A stretch of DNA of 64,000 nucleotides. It comes from Stramonita haemastoma. Lineage: Eukaryota; Mollusca; Gastropoda; Neogastropoda; Muricidae. Positions 43,196 through 54,268 of the stretch are shown here, piece by piece. Each line of letters begins with the position of its first letter. Position 1 is the stretch's first letter. The DNA is taken from assembly GCA_030674155.1 (NCBI GenBank), contig CM060334.1:34390211-34454210 (forward strand), written 5' to 3'. Position numbers and translations under genes: made by a program. The notes below the pieces were generated by a model, which did not search any database, had not been told where the DNA came from, and saw only the letters and a program-made list of their open reading frames with translations.

Positions 43196-43245
43196 ACACA
43201 CACACACACACACACCACCACACACACACACACACACACACACCT
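43196..43245 (+). repeat. (AC)n microsatellite
   Basis: AC array broken once by CC. Confidence 0.9.
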
Positions 43246-43531
43246 TCATTATATAAGTTGCTTTAAATTCTTGGAAACCAAATATTCTCAAAATATGACT
43301 TGTTTATTTTGAGCCACTATCTTAACAATTCATTTTTGAATATTCGGTTTTAAAATCGTTTTATGAAGAATATGGCTTTGCAATTCAAAGGGAACCATTG
43401 AATATAGTTTCCCGAAAACCTTTGATGTTGCTAGGATTATTTCTAAATATTTTTGAAATATGTTATGGTAGGGTTTCTATTTGTTTTTATTTAGTCTATT
43501 ATCACCAAGAGTGAATAGACTTTGAAATGAA

Positions 43532-43532
<1 letters not shown>

Positions 43533-43627
<95 letters not shown>

Positions 43628-43645
43628 CACACACACACACACCCA
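43533..43645 (+). repeat. (AC)n microsatellite
   Basis: AC array of about 110 bp with a few variants. The 43246-43532 stretch holds no recognised feature. Confidence 0.95.
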
Positions 43646-43871
43646 TGGTGTTCAGATGGTAAAAGCTTTTGCACCTTTTTTTTCAATACTTCATCTGTAC
43701 AGCTGCAGCAGTCTGGTTTGAAAATTTATAGTTTTCATGCAGTTTTATGAGCTACACTAAAAAATGAAGGGGAAAAATCAATGTGCTGTACTCTGTGAAA
43801 AGGACAGTACAATGATGATTTGTGCACAAGTTGGTCAGTCTGTTACAGTTGTTTTCAGATGATCAAAAGTA

Positions 43872-44180
43872 ATAAGGTGCCAGAATGCTGCAGTGGTTAG
43901 AGCAAGGGTTCAAGACACAGGTTGCAGATGAGCTGACTGGGTGAAATCCCTTCCTCCCCTTCCACCGAGGTCCCGTGTGTTACACATCATTATTTAGCAC
44001 ATGTAAAAGAACCCACAGCAACAAGAGGGTTGTCCCTGGCAAAATTATGTAGAAAAAAAACACTCTGATAAATACAGTTGCAGACAGGAAAAAGAAAAAA
44101 AAATAATGGGTGGCGATGCACTCTCCCTGGGGAGAGCAGCCCAAATTTCACGCAGAGAAATCTGCTTGACAAAAGGCAAT
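43872..44180 (+). repeat. SINE-B, diverged, core partly deleted
   Basis: Head GCTGCAGTGGTTAGAGCA, then CCGAGGTCCCGTGTGTTACA, CATCATTATTTAGCACATGT, AAAAGAACCCACAGCAACAA, AGGGTTGTCCCTGGCAAAAT and tail CAGCCCAAATTTCACGCAGA. The B-box and GATGAGAC part is missing. Confidence 0.82.
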
Positions 44181-45090
44181 TAAGAATCAACACCAATGTC
44201 TGGCAGCAAATTTTCGTTTGTATTTCAACTTCTTCAGGCAAAAGATTGAGGATGTAAAAGCAACAAATTGCTGTACATAAGTTTTAGAATAATATTTATC
44301 ACATGTTCTTTCACATTGGTGAGTGGTATATTTGTAGGTGAACATGTCCTTTCAACATTTGGTTTTTATAGTTTTATCACTTTACCCGTGTTCTGCATTA
44401 CTGTCAATATATGTGAGACTGTTTCGTGTAAGTTTACATGCCCAAATTTTGCCAGTCATACCTAGATAATAAATACCCCCCCCCCCCCAACCTCAAAAAA
44501 TGAAATCCATTTCTAAGGGGATTTGCACATCACAGTTTACAGTGAAGCAACCTTGACCCAAGTTTCAGCAGTAATGAAGAAATAAGAGAGATGTTCTCTT
44601 TGCTCATTTGTTGGGACTTAAGCATACCGACGAAATCTGTAATTCATTTTGTCACTGTATCTGTGCAAGTCAATTAAGCTTGGCATTTGCTAGCTTGAAA
44701 AATGAATAGAGTTGGTCCCAACAGTTTGGTTTTATTACATAGTTGCAATAGCAGTGAAGAGCTTGCTTGTGTGTTTCTCTGTACTGTATATGAGCACCGA
44801 GAGTTGCCAGCCGTTTCCAGTTGAGATTATTGAACATGCACCCTGTTGTAGCAGCAGGCATTGAACTGGTATTCTGCACAGCTGTTGTGTTGGCTGGCCA
44901 CTTTGCTGTTGAAGGAAATTCAATGCTGTCAGCAGCTGTCGCTGTTGTTGTTGTTAACTCTTTCCCCTGATGCCCTTTGCAAAATCGGGTTTACCATGGC
45001 AGAAAATATGAATTTACCATGCACATTCGTTTTGCTCTGTTGTTTTTCAGTGTTTGTGAAATATACACAATGTATTGATAGCGAGTCTGG
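44181..45090. other. Unassigned DNA
   Basis: AT-rich with a C11 run at about 44478. No gene recognised. Confidence 0.4.
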
Positions 45091-45094
45091 ATTG

Positions 45095-45150
45095 TGTGTG
45101 TGTGTGTGTGTGTTTGTATATAATATATATATAGAGAGAGAGAGAGAGAG
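45095..45150 (+). repeat. Short (GT)n, (AT)n and (GA)n tracts
   Basis: GT 45096-45112, AT 45121-45131, GA 45133-45150, adjoining the palindrome at 45149. Confidence 0.85.
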
Positions 45151-45246
45151 TAAAATAATGATAAAAACACGACTGTGTTCAGCTACCTCTCTATTTGAAA
45201 ATAGAGATGAAGCTGAACAAAGTTGTGTTTTTATCATTATTTTACT
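45149..45246. repeat. 98-bp palindrome (foldback element)
   Basis: Left arm starts AGTAAAATAATGATAAAAAC, AC and continues GACTGTGTTCAGCTACCTCT. The right arm is its reverse complement with about 4-5 mismatches in 49 bp and almost no loop. The outer 22 bp match perfectly. Reading the two strands gives near-identical short peptides (MIKTRLCSATSLF and MIKTQLCSASSLF), which simply reflects the palindrome. Confidence 0.88.
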
Positions 45247-48200
45247 ATTTTCTATTTTATCTCAACTGTGTGCTTGGAGGGTTTTTATCAAGTCAAATAT
45301 TATATATACATATACATACACATGTACATATGCTTTTTCAGGCATTACATGCTTATGCAATTTCACAAATCTGTCGATTTGGATGCACAGAGTAGTTGCC
45401 CACAATACAAGGTTTGGTTTTTTAGAACGTTCTCGCCTTTAGTTCATTACTGCTTTTCTTGCCAGGAAGGTTTTAGGTGTGTTTTTATGGTGAAATGAAT
45501 GCGTTTGCAACAGTTTTCCCCCATCATTTAGGTAGTCGTAGTCTGGGGTTTTATCTTTAAATAAAAACCTCAGTTGAGACAAAGCTCTCATACAATAGCA
45601 TATTTTAAATTTGTTAGCCCCAGTGAAACCATGTATTATAACTGTGGCATGTTTTTCTGTTTTAGGATCTGGGACACTAGACAGCTGGAGGTCCAAAGTG
45701 GGATGTGTGAAGTCGCTGTTCCATCATTCGTTCATTCTGTCTACAACGCCATACATCATCATTGCTATCCTCTCATCTCCTCTTCATCTCCCCAAGGGGC
45801 CGCCATCATGGGGCAAGATTTTCATTGCTGAATTTGTCCTGTCCATTGTGTACAAAAAATGTCGGTGGAACAATCTGGTGTCAAAGGGAGTTGTTAAGTG
45901 TCCAAAACTTGTATGTTCTGATGTACAGTGTTGTTTTGTATTTGGGTACAAGTTTAATGAACAAAAGTGATAATTGTGGGAAAAGTGATGTTTGGATAGG
46001 TGATCCAAAATGTTACTGAATTTTGTTTTGTCTGAGTAAAAGACCTGGGGGGGGGGGGGTACTGTTGACCTTGTCCAAAATTTTTGGTTTGATCTCATAC
46101 TTTTCGTGTAGTGGAGGTCATTTCTGCTACTAGTTCAGCTGCAGTCTACTATATTCCTCTAATGTTCATACTGTATGGTCTACTTTTAATAACAATTCTG
46201 TTCAAATCAGAAGAGATGCGTAAAGACCTTGAGAGTGATACAGGGATCTGAGCTCATGCAGGTTCTGATTTTGACCTCGGGATGTGATAAGAATTTCTTT
46301 TTCTGTGTTGAAAGTTTTTACAGTTTCTTGGAAAGGTGATATCAGTGCACTGGAGATATATTTCTTGATGTGGATTTCTATTTCATGAATCCGTACTACA
46401 CGTTTACCTGTACAGTTACCAGTAGTTTCTTTCATAGTTGTTTTTACTTGAGACTACTGTGTGAAGTTTCTGATTTTAAAAGATGAATCGTTTGAGAAGG
46501 TGAGAACATGAAAGTTATTATCAATCATAAGCATAATAAGTTAGAACAATACGTATTAAATTTAAATCCTAAATCAGGGGCAGTTTTTACCAATAAACAA
46601 AGCTGTGTACATGTAAGTCAGTATTGAGTGTTACCAAGGTAAATGAGCAAATTGCCCTCTATGAGAATGGAATAACCTGAAAATTATGTCAATTCATTTG
46701 CAATAGTAATTTTGGGTGCAGATTCGGATTTCCACTAGAGCACCACTATGGGGGTTGATGTAATTGACTTGTATCCTGTCAGTCCTTCAGATGTCAGTAA
46801 TCTAGGGTCTTGTGTGCCAGTGCATGCAGACCATCTTCTGCATATATGTTAAGAAGACCAAAAAGGGTTGAAAAATTCGGCACTGTGCCCCCATTGAATT
46901 TTCACAGTTAAGGGAAGTCAGATCGGGTGAAATGGCCTTGTCTTTTTTTTTGTTTTGAGTCATGCAGTTTTTCTCAATTCTGTTGCAATCTTTTTTTTTT
47001 ATACAGTAAATAGTAAATATTCAAGTTCAGTCTGAAATCCATTTCATGGAGGGGGGGGGGGAGGCTTTTTTTTATGGTTACTGTTCTTCCCTAAAGCAGA
47101 TGTGAATATTTTTATACTGTATAACGTGTATCATCTGATGTAAATCCAAGAAATAATTTGTCTATATTTTGTACTGCAGTGGCAGTAAGGTAATAACCCA
47201 ATCAAAACTCTCGCTGTATACAAATTGTAAAAGTGTTCATTTTTGTACGACAGGGTGATTGTGATTATGTAAGGTACCCACCCTCATACAGTCTGCAAGT
47301 ATTTGTAAGTCATGCAGTTTTGTGAGTCGTATAACTTTGCTATGCAGTCTTCCTACTTTGTGTATCTTGGGGGGTCCTTTTTTTGTCATCTTTGGCCTTT
47401 GTTTTTAATACTGATTTTTTCTGTTGGAAGTCTTGTTAATGCTTTATAATCAAGTGTATCCAAGCTACAGCCAGTATATGACCTATATGAGGCATAGCAA
47501 CAAGTGCTGACAAAAATACAAGTGTAGGAATGGGAAAATACTGGAGAAAGTGGATTATTTTAAGCAGCTGCTCTTAGCAAGTCAGAATGAGGATTGTCAC
47601 AGCCACCGTGGCAATGGCTTCAGACTGTACAGATGTTGAAGTCTAAATTGACATGGTGAAGGTCCAAATAATGGCCTTAGCGGTCAGTGGGGCTCCATAT
47701 GAAAATGTGCAGTTGAAAAAAATCAGTAAAGTTTGTGTATAGATCACAACTTGCTGGTAATATTTTGGATATTGCCACCAATATGCTTTCAAGTACCTGA
47801 AAATATCCACATTGTATGTGCCACAGGCATTGTGGCAAAGCAGGGGGAAAGAAAATAAGACTGAAGAATTTAGATTTTGACACTTACCTGCAACTGCCAA
47901 AATGTAAACAAAAAAAGTGGGCGAGAAAGATTGCTTTCATTTTGTTTAGATTGCATAAGATTTTTTCCTCATTTATTTATGTGTCCTGTCCTCCCCAAAG
48001 ACAAAAAAAAGTATTTATCTGTGCATACATACAGGCAATTTAGATTCTGACAAAACTACTTAATGAACACAGCATAATGCCTTCATTCTTCTTTTCAGAG
48101 ATTAGTGACTAATATTGCAGTAGGATATTTGTTCAGCAGTTACCAGACATGCCTGCCCTAGCATAGATTTTTTTTTTTGAGCTGGATGGTGTAACAGGAA

Positions 48201-48679
48201 GTACTGAAACTGAATGGGCTATAAACAATATGGTATGGTAATGATAAGGAGTGTGTACTTCGACATACAGATTTTCTCTCATGACATGAAAGGCAAGGTG
48301 ATAAAATTATAGAAAAGTAAATGGAGGAAAATTTGGGGTTCCAGGGGGAGGAGTTAAGTTCTACAAGGAACTCTCTAGGTTTTTTGATAAACAAGTGGAA
48401 AACACGATTTCACATAAAATGCTTGTTCTGCAAATGGGTATGGAGATTCACTTTTGGCCTGATTTCCGGTGAAGGCTTGAATCGGGAAAAGCCAATTTGC
48501 AAAACTGATGGAGACCATTGATATCGTATTTTATAAGCAAATGTGTATACATTCTAGGTGAGTAGTTTTAAAATGCAGGCACAAAAAATCAAATGGGTAG
48601 GCAGGACTGATACTTGAAAAGCCTTCAGGAGTATGTTTTTACTATTACATTTTTGTCGGAGCCTAAATTGATAGCAAGA

Positions 48680-48760
48680 CGTACGCTAGGCATCAAACCC
48701 AGAACCTCACACTTTACTTGTTGGCAGGCGAACGTCTTAACCATCCTGCCACCTTCCTTC
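48680..48760 (-). repeat. tRNA-like sequence, probable head of a third SINE family
   Basis: On the minus strand: GAAGGTGGCAGGATGGTTAA, GACGTTCGCCTGCCAACAAG and a weak B box GGGTTTGATGCC. The A-box spacing is right, but cloverleaf ends are not evident. Confidence 0.5.
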
Positions 48761-49311
48761 CTCTGATGGAAATCTTCCAGATTGCACTGGGTTTTGACTT
48801 CACCATGTTAACCAGTCGTGCAAAACTGTAACTGTACATTCCATTGAACCGTCTCATGCATTCAGTTCACGCTCTTCAGTTCCTCATTCTTTTGGTGGAT
48901 ACACTCCCTATATTTTTTTGTATTTCGTGTAAAGGAACAGGTATTTTTTGTAGAATGTATAAATTGAAAATGGTCCAATGATTTCTGTGGGTACTTAATA
49001 GCATGGTTTGATTGTGACGTACGTGGTTATTCACTGCAAGGTTTTTTATTTATGGAGGTTTTGATTGGTCAAGTGATTTTTGTACATGAATTGCATAGAT
49101 TATTTTTTGGTTGTTTTGTTGAGTACCCTGGGGCTTGTATTGGTAAATTGTGTAAATACTGTGGGTTAGGTGGGGGTTTTTTGGTTTGTTTTTTTATATA
49201 ATTGCATGGATGGAAATGCTGTTCATCTATATAGAAAAGTTTCTATTGAACTTTTTTTTTTTTTTAAATGTTCTAGTGCATTATGCAGTGTTCCCACCCT
49301 TCTTGGACGGA

Positions 49312-49341
49312 GGAGGGTGGGGCTTTTTGCGCTGTATGCCA
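49312..49341 (+). repeat. Copy 1 of a GCTGTATGC short dispersed repeat
   Basis: GAGGGTGGGGCTTTTTGCG then CTGTATGCC. Recurs at 49862-49889 and in part at 50921-50964. Confidence 0.6.
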
Positions 49342-49416
49342 AATAAAAGTTCTGTTTTCCATCATGACTCGACTTTATTTGAATGAAATGAGTGTGGTTT
49401 TTATTTTGGTTTAGTG

Positions 49417-49689
49417 CGGGGAGGACACTCTGAATCGCAAATTTCGACTTAGCACAGTTTTTAGGGCCATGTTTAGGTGCTTGTTGAGGGGAAAATGACT
49501 TGTTACTGTAAAAGAATATGTATATCATTCGAAAATAAAACAAATGAAAACCATTATAAATTGAAATGATTTTTTATTGTTTGAAAGAGCAGACAAAAGC
49601 AGGTAGGACCAGCAAAAAAAAAAAAAAATTGGAAGGGACGAGAAAATTGCACTAAGTCGAAGTTTGCGATTTTTTCGTCCCTCCCGGTG
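49417..49689. mobile_element. MITE-like element with ~35-bp imperfect TIRs
   Basis: Left end GGGGAGGACACTCTGAATCG, CAAATTTCGACTTAG; the right end, read on the minus strand, is CGGGAGGGACGAAAAAATCG, CAAACTTCGACTTAG. The inner 20 bp agree with one mismatch. About 270 bp with a poly-A stretch inside. Superfamily not assigned; target duplication not clear. Confidence 0.65.
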
Positions 49690-49861
49690 GTAAAAATTAA
49701 GTCTGGTAATTAATTATTTGGCACAAAGATTTTTCTGACCTCCCCATGCAAAGCGATCACCCCTACCTATCTACTGCAGGGCAACGTTGAATTTTATAAC
49801 ACACCTCAACATAAAACAAGTAAATACCCCTTAAAAAGCAGCATACTCAAGACAATGTACA

Positions 49862-49925
49862 GAGGGTGGGGCTTTTCATGCTGTATGCTCCCTGTAGCAA
49901 GCATTGTCCCACCGCACAGGAGGGT
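49862..49925 (+). repeat. Copy 2 of the GCTGTATGC short dispersed repeat
   Basis: GAGGGTGGGGCTTTTCATG, CTGTATGCTCCCTGTAGCAA, GCATTGTCCCACCGCACAGG. Confidence 0.65.
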
Positions 49926-49987
49926 GGGTCAAGGCTTACTATACAAACTTTTTACAATAGAAAATATACACACTTTTCTTACAATAC

Positions 49988-50009
49988 AAACTTTTCTACA
50001 GAAATCACT
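49988..50009 (+). repeat. Direct-repeat partner of the hairpin arm at 50677
   Basis: AAACTTTTCTACAGAAATCA, CT here and AAACTTTTCTACAGAAATCA, CT at 50677-50698, on the two sides of the Harbinger-like element. Confidence 0.75.
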
Positions 50010-50039
50010 TAACTTTTCTTACAATACAAACTTTTCTTA

Positions 50040-50667
50040 GCGTGCGCACAAAGAGAACGCTTGCTTGCGATAAAAGCAAGCGCGTGTAATGAAAGCGCTT
50101 TCATTACACGTGCTTGCTTGTTGCTGAGGTGGACATATAGAAAGATTACAAATCGCGCTTGCAACTGGTAAAATTTTGTCACTTGGCACCATGGCAGATT
50201 CAAGTGAAGACGAACTATTGTTGCTGGACAGTGGTTTGCCAAAAATTATCCTACGAAAACGCAAAAGAATGGGCGTTCATGAGATAAATAAAAGGAGGCA
50301 AATAGAAAGTTTCAGTCCTATTTGAGAATGAGCCAATCTTAGAAAAAATTGAACCAAAGATCAAGAACTGGTGCAACTGGCACCAACAGCCAATTCTGCA
50401 AGAGGAGCAGAAACACGGCCGCTATCAAAGACTCTACATCCGTTTTGGTCGGACTGTCAGAGGAGACGGGGAAAATGCACACTGCACTTGCCAGATCCGA
50501 CTAAACAACACACTTTTTAAACTTTTGATTCTTTACTCTTTCCAAGCGTTGCTTGAAATCGCAGGCGTGATAAAGCGAGTGTGCTTTTTGTGTGGTACAA
50601 GCAAATTTTGAACAACATTACAAACACTTGCTTTTATCGCGACCAAGCGTTCACTTTGTGCGCACCC
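50040..50667 (+). mobile_element. Harbinger-like non-autonomous DNA transposon
   Basis: 628 bp with ~52-bp terminal inverted repeats (left GCGTGCGCACAAAGAGAACG, right, inverted, GGGTGCGCACAAAGTGAACG; both then carry CGATAAAAGCAAG and TGTAATG; about 7 mismatches in 52). Flanks are TTA (50037-50039) and TAA (50668-50670), compatible with a decayed 3-bp TWA target site. Inside, ATG at 50190 opens MADSSEDELLLLDSGL, then IILRKRKRMGVHEIN and KRRQIESF, resembling the acidic-basic start of PIF/Harbinger transposases with their VHPIN-like motif. The DDE core is absent. The 21-bp hairpin at 50076-50117 lies within the left end. Confidence 0.8.
50076..50117. repeat. Perfect-loop hairpin in the left TIR
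   Basis: Arms GCAAGCGCGTGTAATGAAAG, C and GCTTTCATTACACGTGCTTG, C, with one mismatch in 21 bp and no loop. Confidence 0.85.
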
Positions 50668-50676
50668 TAACAATAG

Positions 50677-50736
50677 AAACTTTTCTACAGAAATCACTAA
50701 ATTGTCCTGGGCATAATAATTTCTGTAGAAAAGTTT
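50677..50736. repeat. 18-bp perfect inverted repeat
   Basis: AAACTTTTCTACAGAAAT at 50677-50694 and its reverse complement at 50719-50736, 24-bp loop. Directly right of the Harbinger-like element. Confidence 0.85.
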
Positions 50737-50920
50737 ATAATACAATATTTATATGATTTACAATAAAAACATTTTTACGAGGATTTAAAATGTAGGAAAT
50801 GTTCATCAGTCTTGTTCATCACACAAGTATCAAACATAGGTAGGTTGGGGTTTCCTCTTCTGAAGTGAATTGAACAGAAAAGATTTTTTCGTGGCATAAA
50901 GACTGTCTACAACACTTAAC

Positions 50921-50964
50921 GCTGTATGCGCCGTGTAGCAAGCCAGTGTCCCACTGCACAGGTT
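50921..50964 (+). repeat. Copy 3 of the GCTGTATGC short dispersed repeat
   Basis: CGCTGTATGCGCCGTGTAGC, AAGCCAGTGTCCCACTGCAC, AGG, parallel to 49880-49922. Confidence 0.65.
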
Positions 50965-51277
50965 TCGATTGGAAAGAGCCTCGGGGAGCATTGCTTTCTT
51001 TCGTTTTCCTCTGCACCTCCATTCCTTCTAGGCAACGGCACAGAAATGTTCATACCGCCCCCAAGTAAACCACACATTCAAAACAGAATTTTTCAGTCAA
51101 CATTTAAGTAACACATAAACTTGGTTGTTCAAACTTAGTAGTTGTACATGGTTTGCCATGGAGAACAAAGTGTCCTTCAGTCTGGTGCTTGTGGTGGTAG
51201 CATTCAGGTTGAAATGATGAGCCATCTCCCCCCCCACTCCATGAGGCAAACTGTGATCCTGCAAACAAAAACAATGT

Positions 51278-51487
51278 AATAAACCAAGGTCCCATGTGCA
51301 AACACACAGAGAACATCTTGCGCACATGTTAAAACCTGCTCCACTTTTTAGAAGATTAGGCCATTGTGTGCTGGTAGGAACGGATAACAAAATTTACAAA
51401 ACTGCATACACATGGGGACTGAATGTAAAAAAAAAAATTTTTAAGCGCATATGACAGCTTATTCCATTATCCTCAAAATACAAGAAG
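51278..51487 (+). repeat. SINE-A, 5'-truncated, tail type I
   Basis: Begins in the core (AAACCAAGGTCCCATGTGCA), then AACATCTTGCGCACATGTTA, CTGCATACACATGGGGACTG, GCTTATTCCATTATCCTCAA. Confidence 0.88.
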
Positions 51488-53777
51488 AAAACACACACAC
51501 ACCCCTATTACAAAAAAAATGCAGGACACAAGAATCAACACACTGGCTGGAAGGTTGAGGGGGGTGATATTTTTTGGGTTCTGACTCCAGAGATGATAAA
51601 AAGTCTAAACACGAAACCAGTGTGCATGCATTTTTATTCTTGTCATCTGTTCTTACCAGCTCACAATTGCCATCATATCATTATGTCCACCCCCTCCCCT
51701 GTGGTTTAAATCCCAGCCCAGCGTGAGTTGACTCTGCACTCACTGGAAAGACTGGCACCACACTGTGTAATGTCATCCACATAACTTGCCCAACAATGAA
51801 CAAGCAATAAAGGAAAACTGGTTTGCGGTCAAGTTGTGTCAAAGCCATCAGAGTGCAAGATTCATTGAAAATGACTGCTAAAGGGGTGATGATTCTAGCC
51901 CATGATTAAGCTATTATTGTTGTCAGTGTGTAAACGGTGTCTTCCACACATTGAAAGTGAAAATATCACTGACGTGACCCAGCAGCAGTGCAGGGCATCT
52001 TCTGACTGGTGGCCTCGCAGAATGCTGACGAGTTTGAGAAATTTTAAACCAATCAGAAATTACTTCATTCGGAGGTCACAAGTCGACAGCAGTATTGATT
52101 CTAAGGTGCGCCCTTGCAGGATTCCCGCATTTTTTTCAACTTTGCCGCAAAATAGTGTGACTGGTGCGCCCTAATGGACGCAAAAAAACTGTGGTCAGCG
52201 CATATTTGAAAAAAAATTGCGCCATCGCAACTACCGTTTGTATATATCATCTGATATCACTGATAGTGAACAGATGTTAATTCAAAATAACAAAATTTTA
52301 TGCTTTAAAAAAAATCAGAGACTGGGAATTTTTAGAAAATACCAGAAAAATATATATCACGGAAAAATTGCAAAACTATATCTGAATCTCATCTGGCATG
52401 AACAGAATTCCTACAGTTTTAAACTATAGAATTAAACTTGAGTGTGGAAGAATAAATTTGCACCTTAACCTTACCAGATGTAAATTTCTTCACTAATTCA
52501 TTTTAGGTGTAGTCCATCAAAAGCTGCCACCTGAATTAAACTGGTAGATACAACAATATTCCAGGTGACATCTTTGTTGCAATTGTGGCATGGGTGTAAC
52601 TGGAGACAGTTTTTAGTTCATGATGGAATGTGTCACATTTCACAAGTTTGGGAACTGATTTCAGATTTGTCAAAAAAACAAAGTTTCAAGACCAAGGCCA
52701 TTTTTTCAGTTTTGTTTTTGTTTAGATTTGGTTGGGGGGGGTTCTTGGAAAACTTATCACACATGAAAAGAATGTGAAATATAATTTGTTCTTCGTTTCA
52801 CTTATCCTTAAATTTGTCTTACTAACTTTTCATGTGTTAATAGTATCTTATATCGATATCTTAAACCCTCTGCGCCTGAGGAGCAAATGACTGAATTTCT
52901 TGGTTCTTGTACACACAGGTATACATACAGTCGTACATATACACATACTGTACATATATATATTTTTTTTTTTTTTTTTTAAACATACTATATACATACA
53001 TACATACAGACAACTCAAAGGATGTTTCTCAAATATTTTTTTCAGCATTGGTACCAATGTGGAAACCTACAGAAACTTGGCATTATCAGGCTAACAACAG
53101 GGATGGACTACCTATGTCCAATACCTTCACTATATTGATAAAGACAGCCTAAATTTTAGCCAACTTCTACAATCTTACAGTCCTGACACATATCCCATAT
53201 TCCGAACACTATTTAGTTCAGTAGACATCATTCAAGTCACAAAAAGATGGCAAACAAAACACAAAACTCAAGGCGCTGCACTGATATGTATACAAGAACT
53301 AGTGTTAAATATTTTTACTTTGTTGATAATTCAATCCAACAGTTCTTGAATTTAGAGGAATTTAGAATTTTGAGTTTTTTCTTATTGTTTTTACAAAATG
53401 AGAGAACAGTTTAAAACACAGCTGCATAAAAACCATTTCCTTTCATCATGTGTCCAATAACAACGCTATCACAAAAACACCTTTCAAAACCAAGATTTTC
53501 GGCAGCATTGGTTATGTCATTTGTTTGCCTTCATATAACAGGATCTCTGAAACACCCAGATACATTAGTACCCCTGCTTCACAAGAGGCTGGCTACCCAT
53601 GAGGAAATGCAAAAATCTCCCAAATTCTTAGGTGAGTCTAAGGGACATGCTCATTCCCCTAAATATATTTTGAAGCTTGCCTTCGGAATAATGCAGTCTG
53701 ATGCAAATCTTACAACCTATAATGTAGCAACTTACCATAGCTGCCATAAACCTTCAACTCAATTTAATCTATGCAGT
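51488..53777. other. Unassigned AT-rich DNA
   Basis: A worn minus-strand SINE-A piece is possible near 51640-51680 (GTCATCTGTTCTTACCAGCT). A T-run lies at about 52964-52980 beside a CATA/TACA-rich tract. No exon recognised. Confidence 0.4.
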
Positions 53778-53850
53778 TACCTAAATGGTGGGTGGAAAAA
53801 ACGGTCACATACGCAAAAATACCCCCACTGGTCAATCTCAGAGCTCACAG
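53778..53850 (+). repeat. SINE-A tail type II fragment
   Basis: AAATGGTGGGTGGAAAAAAC, GGTCACATACGCAAAAATAC, CTGGTCAATCTCAGAGCTCA. Confidence 0.7.
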
Positions 53851-54070
53851 ATTATTTTCCTTTACCTTCCTACCTCCTCCCCATCTCGTACTACTATTCC
53901 TCCACTCCACTACTCCCCTGAAAAATGATGTCCAGTAAAAAAATAATAAAAATACAGTTCAAATCTTACATCTGGCCTTTCCCACCCCTCAAACGTCCCT
54001 AAGATCTGACCCCAAATCCTAACCTATCCTGCCAATGTCCACACACCGACACCAAAACCCGTGGCAAATG

Positions 54071-54092
54071 GGGGGGGGGGGGGGGGGGGGGG
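54071..54092 (+). repeat. Poly-G run
   Basis: About 22 G on the plus strand just beyond the COX5A stop codon, hence a C-run in its 3' UTR. Confidence 0.9.
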
Positions 54093-54120
54093 AAAGAGAG
54101 CCCTACCTTCTGCCTGCTGA

Positions 54121-54268
54121 CTACATGTCGTAGACGTCCTGCAGGGGCCAGCTCTGGCTTGTCGTAGTTCATCTCCTCAGGGGTCAGGATGCCCAGCTCC
54201 TCCAGGGTGGGCTTGATCTCCTTCTTGATGTAGGGCCACACCTCGTTCACCCTGCCCCCACACTTGAC
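54121..54268 (-). CDS. COX5A: Cytochrome c oxidase subunit 5A, last coding exon (one apparent indel)
   Basis: COX5A is a nuclear-encoded, matrix-facing subunit of mitochondrial complex IV. This exon, after acceptor GTGTCAG|GTC, encodes VKCGGRVNEVWPYIKKEIKP, TLEELGILTPEEMNYDKPEL, matching the family C-terminus (human [20 protein letters not shown]; insect YDKPELALKSVYD). Read literally, the frame then leaves the family sequence at CTGGCCCCTG. Removing one C of the four gives ALQDVYDM and stop TAG at 54121-54123, the normal family end. On the plus strand this is the G4 run at about 54145-54148. A homopolymer sequence error is the simplest explanation. The long G-run at 54071-54092 lies just downstream. 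A weak ATTAAA polyadenylation variant (minus strand) is at 53763-53768. Confidence 0.92.

Larger units (their letters stand above)
45247..49413. other. Long unassigned intergenic stretch
   Basis: AT-rich with T-runs, a G12 run near 46047 and a G11 run near 47050. A very worn SINE-A piece may lie at 46770-46866 (GTCCTTCAGATGTCAGTAAT, GTGCATGCAGACCATCTTCT). Several AATAAA motifs occur, for example in CCAAATAAAAG near 49340. No convincing exon. Confidence 0.4.

Noticed and set aside
45574..45970. Extra GOLM exon after an apparent acceptor at about 45665
   Set aside because: The frame from the TTTTAG acceptor stops almost at once, no donor follows, and the GOLM coding frame already ends at 41417.
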